Source of the DNA: an uncultured Mycoplasma sp.
GTDB taxonomy: Bacteria > Bacillota_I > Bacilli_A > RF39 > UBA660
Length of the DNA stretch: 47,155 nt
Reading direction: 5' to 3'
NCBI GenBank assembly: GCA_946554525.1
Contig: CAMNSE010000010.1
Location: 1 to 47,155 of the forward strand
Shown here piece after piece: positions 46,039 through 47,155 of the stretch. Both the position numbers and the translations under genes were made by a program. Numbering within the stretch: position 1 is the stretch's first letter; every line of letters begins with the position of its first letter. The notes below the pieces were generated by a model. The model was not told the origin of the DNA and did not search any database. It worked only from the letters and a program-made list of their open reading frames with translations.

Positions 46039-47067
46039 TTGAGCAAAAATTTAAGTAGAAATAATCATTATTTATCACAGATGTATCTTGAAGCATGGAA
46101 AAATAAAAACAATAAAGTTGAAGTATATGAATTATTAGTTCCACACATTAAGGTTCCATTGTGGCAGTCGAAATCAATAAAAAGCGTTGGAAGTTTAGAT
46201 AGTATCTTTGTCCGTATAAAAAATGGTATTGAAATTGATGATATTGAAAGATGGTTTAATGTAAAATATGAAATACCAGTTAAAGAAGCTTTAGAACATG
46301 CTATAAATGATGAAAGAATGGCATCTGATGAATGGCATTATTTAATTGATTTTCTTGCATGTCATATAGTTCGTTCTCCTGCTTATATAGTTAAAATATT
46401 GGATTTAGCTAAAAAAAGTTGTGTTCCAATTTTTCAAGAAAAATGTGAAGAAATTTCTAACATTAAGGAACAAGAAATTTTAAAGACAATTAATAAATAT
46501 AAAGAAAATGAGAATAATGAGCTTTTTCCACTTAAAATAACGGATACTGGAGATATAGATGAAGATAAAGCTATCTTAAAAGTTGAAACGATATTAGGCA
46601 AACAATTTTATTTGTGGATTATGAAACATATGTTGGAAAATACAGTAAAAATATTACATACACACAAATGGGGGATCATTACTGTAGATGAAAAGGTAAC
46701 TTTACCAACAAGTGATGATCCAGTTATTTGTCTTAATTATAATAATGAAAATGATTATGATTTTGGTGGAGGCTGGGGAAGAAAAAATTGCAATATTTTA
46801 TTTCCAATATCACCTAATAAAATTTTATATACTCAGGTTGGAGTAAAGGTTAAACCTAGATACCAGATTGATTTAAAAATGAGTTTAATTTTGAAAAAAT
46901 TAATAATTGAACATTCATATAGAAAAATAATTTCAAATTTTAAAGATCCTGAAATAGAAAAAATTAAACCTAGATATGTTAATTTAGAGGAATTTAAAAG
47001 AGAAAAGGAAATGTGGGAGAATTTTCAAAAAGATTATTTAGAAAAAGAATCAGAATATATAAAATAA
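46039..47067 (+). CDS. DUF4238-family protein
   Basis: The 342-residue protein has the DUF4238 pattern: NNHYLSQMYLEAWKNKNNKV at residues 7-26 (as HHYxPxFYL in the family), a helical middle with HYLIDFLACHIVRSPAYI, then TLPTSDDPVICLNY (about 226-239) and ILFPISPNKILYT (about 260-272). The family's activity is unknown; members are often found in mobile elements and defence-rich areas. The TTG at 46039 follows GGAGG. It ends 44 bases before the element's right junction. Confidence 0.8.
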   Translation: MSKNLSRNNHYLSQMYLEAWKNKNNKVEVYELLVPHIKVPLWQSKSIKSVGSLDSIFVRIKNGIEIDDIERWFNVKYEIPVKEALEHAINDERMASDEWHYLIDFLACHIVRSPAYIVKILDLAKKSCVPIFQEKCEEISNIKEQEILKTINKYKENENNELFPLKITDTGDIDEDKAILKVETILGKQFYLWIMKHMLENTVKILHTHKWGIITVDEKVTLPTSDDPVICLNYNNENDYDFGGGWGRKNCNILFPISPNKILYTQVGVKVKPRYQIDLKMSLILKKLIIEHSYRKIISNFKDPEIEKIKPRYVNLEEFKREKEMWENFQKDYLEKESEYIK

Positions 47068-47110
47068 AAAATAGCAAAATGACACACATTGACTATCGCC
47101 AGGAGGAGAC

Positions 47111-47113
47111 GGT
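47111..47113 (+). other. attR: right junction of the element
   Basis: GGT here matches the GGT at 36514-36516. The bases before it (CCAGGAGGAGAC) resemble the amidase GGAGGGGGCGAT, which suggests that attP partly mimics the target. The bases after it continue the amidase frame. Confidence 0.75.
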
Positions 47114-47155
47114 GCTGAAATAATTTACGCGCTTCGCAATAGCGATAAATTATCT
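47114..47155 (+). pseudogene. N-acetylmuramoyl-L-alanine amidase, 3' part (cut by the window edge)
   Basis: The 14 codons read AEIIYALRNSDKLS with no start nearby, continuing the amidase whose 5' part ends at 36516. The family has GGGDGAE(V/I)IYALRN here, so joining the flanks gives a perfect match. The catalytic Glu lies further downstream. Confidence 0.88.

Larger units (their letters stand above)
36517..47113 (+). mobile_element. 10.6-kb serine-recombinase integrative element inserted in an amidase gene
   Basis: The borders are defined by the split amidase frame. Cargo in order: broken tnpV, a 99-residue ORF, nuclease-methyltransferase-specificity gene, PHP-ATPase gene, a 104-residue ORF, a structured leader, a broken HTH gene, a 30-residue ORF, a large serine recombinase, and two unknown genes. 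All point rightward. tnpV together with a large serine recombinase is typical of Tn4451-related mobilizable elements. No relaxase, conjugation or phage structural gene is present, so it is at most mobilizable in trans. Confidence 0.87.

Noticed and set aside
36517-47113. Prophage or complete conjugative element
   Set aside because: There are no capsid, portal, terminase, relaxase or type IV secretion genes. The content fits a small integrative, at most mobilizable, element.
36517-47113. Alternative genetic code or stop-codon read-through as the cause of the internal TAA codons
   Set aside because: Host genes in the window end at TAA normally, and only two genes, both in the element, have internal TAA. 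One of them also has a frameshift, which points to decay.

Overview
The window is AT-rich chromosomal DNA from a low-GC Gram-positive bacterium of the class Bacilli, using the standard code (TGG is used for Trp in conserved motifs). It carries the replication-origin neighbourhood (gyrA-gyrB-recF-dnaN-dnaA-oriC-rpmH-rnpA-yidC-khpB) and the adjoining conserved blocks dnaX-ybaB-recR-bofA-holB-ricT-trmN6 and pth-mfd-spoVT. SpoIIR, SpoVT and BofA point to an endospore former or a recent descendant of one. A ComK homologue, three parS sites and two Noc-type binding sites support Bacilli. An uncultured gut lineage related to Erysipelotrichales/RF39 is a guess, not shown by the sequence.

Bases 1-12,000 hold rpsI-rplM under their own promoter and probable leader, truA, and two ORFs placed and shaped like EcfA1/EcfA2 that have lost their ATPase motifs, with ecfT missing. 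Then come rpmE, a divergent SGNH-like protein, murA, several unknowns, spoIIR-mntP, a large coiled-coil protein with a C-terminal membrane anchor, and a HAD phosphatase-metG operon behind a methionine T-box. Bases 12,000-31,600 are almost entirely leftward: spoVT, mfd, pth, trmN6, ricT, holB, bofA, recR, ybaB, dnaX, tadA, a short SRP RNA, the parS cluster, gyrA, gyrB, recF, comK, dnaN and dnaA. oriC lies between dnaA and rpmH, and rightward transcription starts there with rpmH, rnpA, yidC and khpB. The usual next genes (mnmE, mnmG, rsmG, noc, parA, parB) do not follow. Instead there is a VanY-type peptidase, an unknown protein, and a cell-wall amidase gene.

The amidase gene is cut in two. Its 5' part ends at about 36516 and its reading frame resumes at 47114 in the last 42 bases. 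Between them lies a 10.6-kb integrative element with tnpV (carrying an internal stop), a three-gene operon (single-chain nuclease-methyltransferase-specificity protein, PHP-domain/SMC-like ATPase, small protein), a structured leader, a broken replication-type HTH gene, a large serine recombinase, and at its right end a pair of unknown proteins (one HEPN-like, one DUF4238-like). The operon and the terminal pair are the best candidates for anti-phage cargo. Joining the two chromosomal flanks at a shared GGT restores the amidase frame, so excision should rebuild the gene. This recalls elements such as skin and SPbeta that interrupt developmental genes, though nothing in the sequence shows that excision is regulated.
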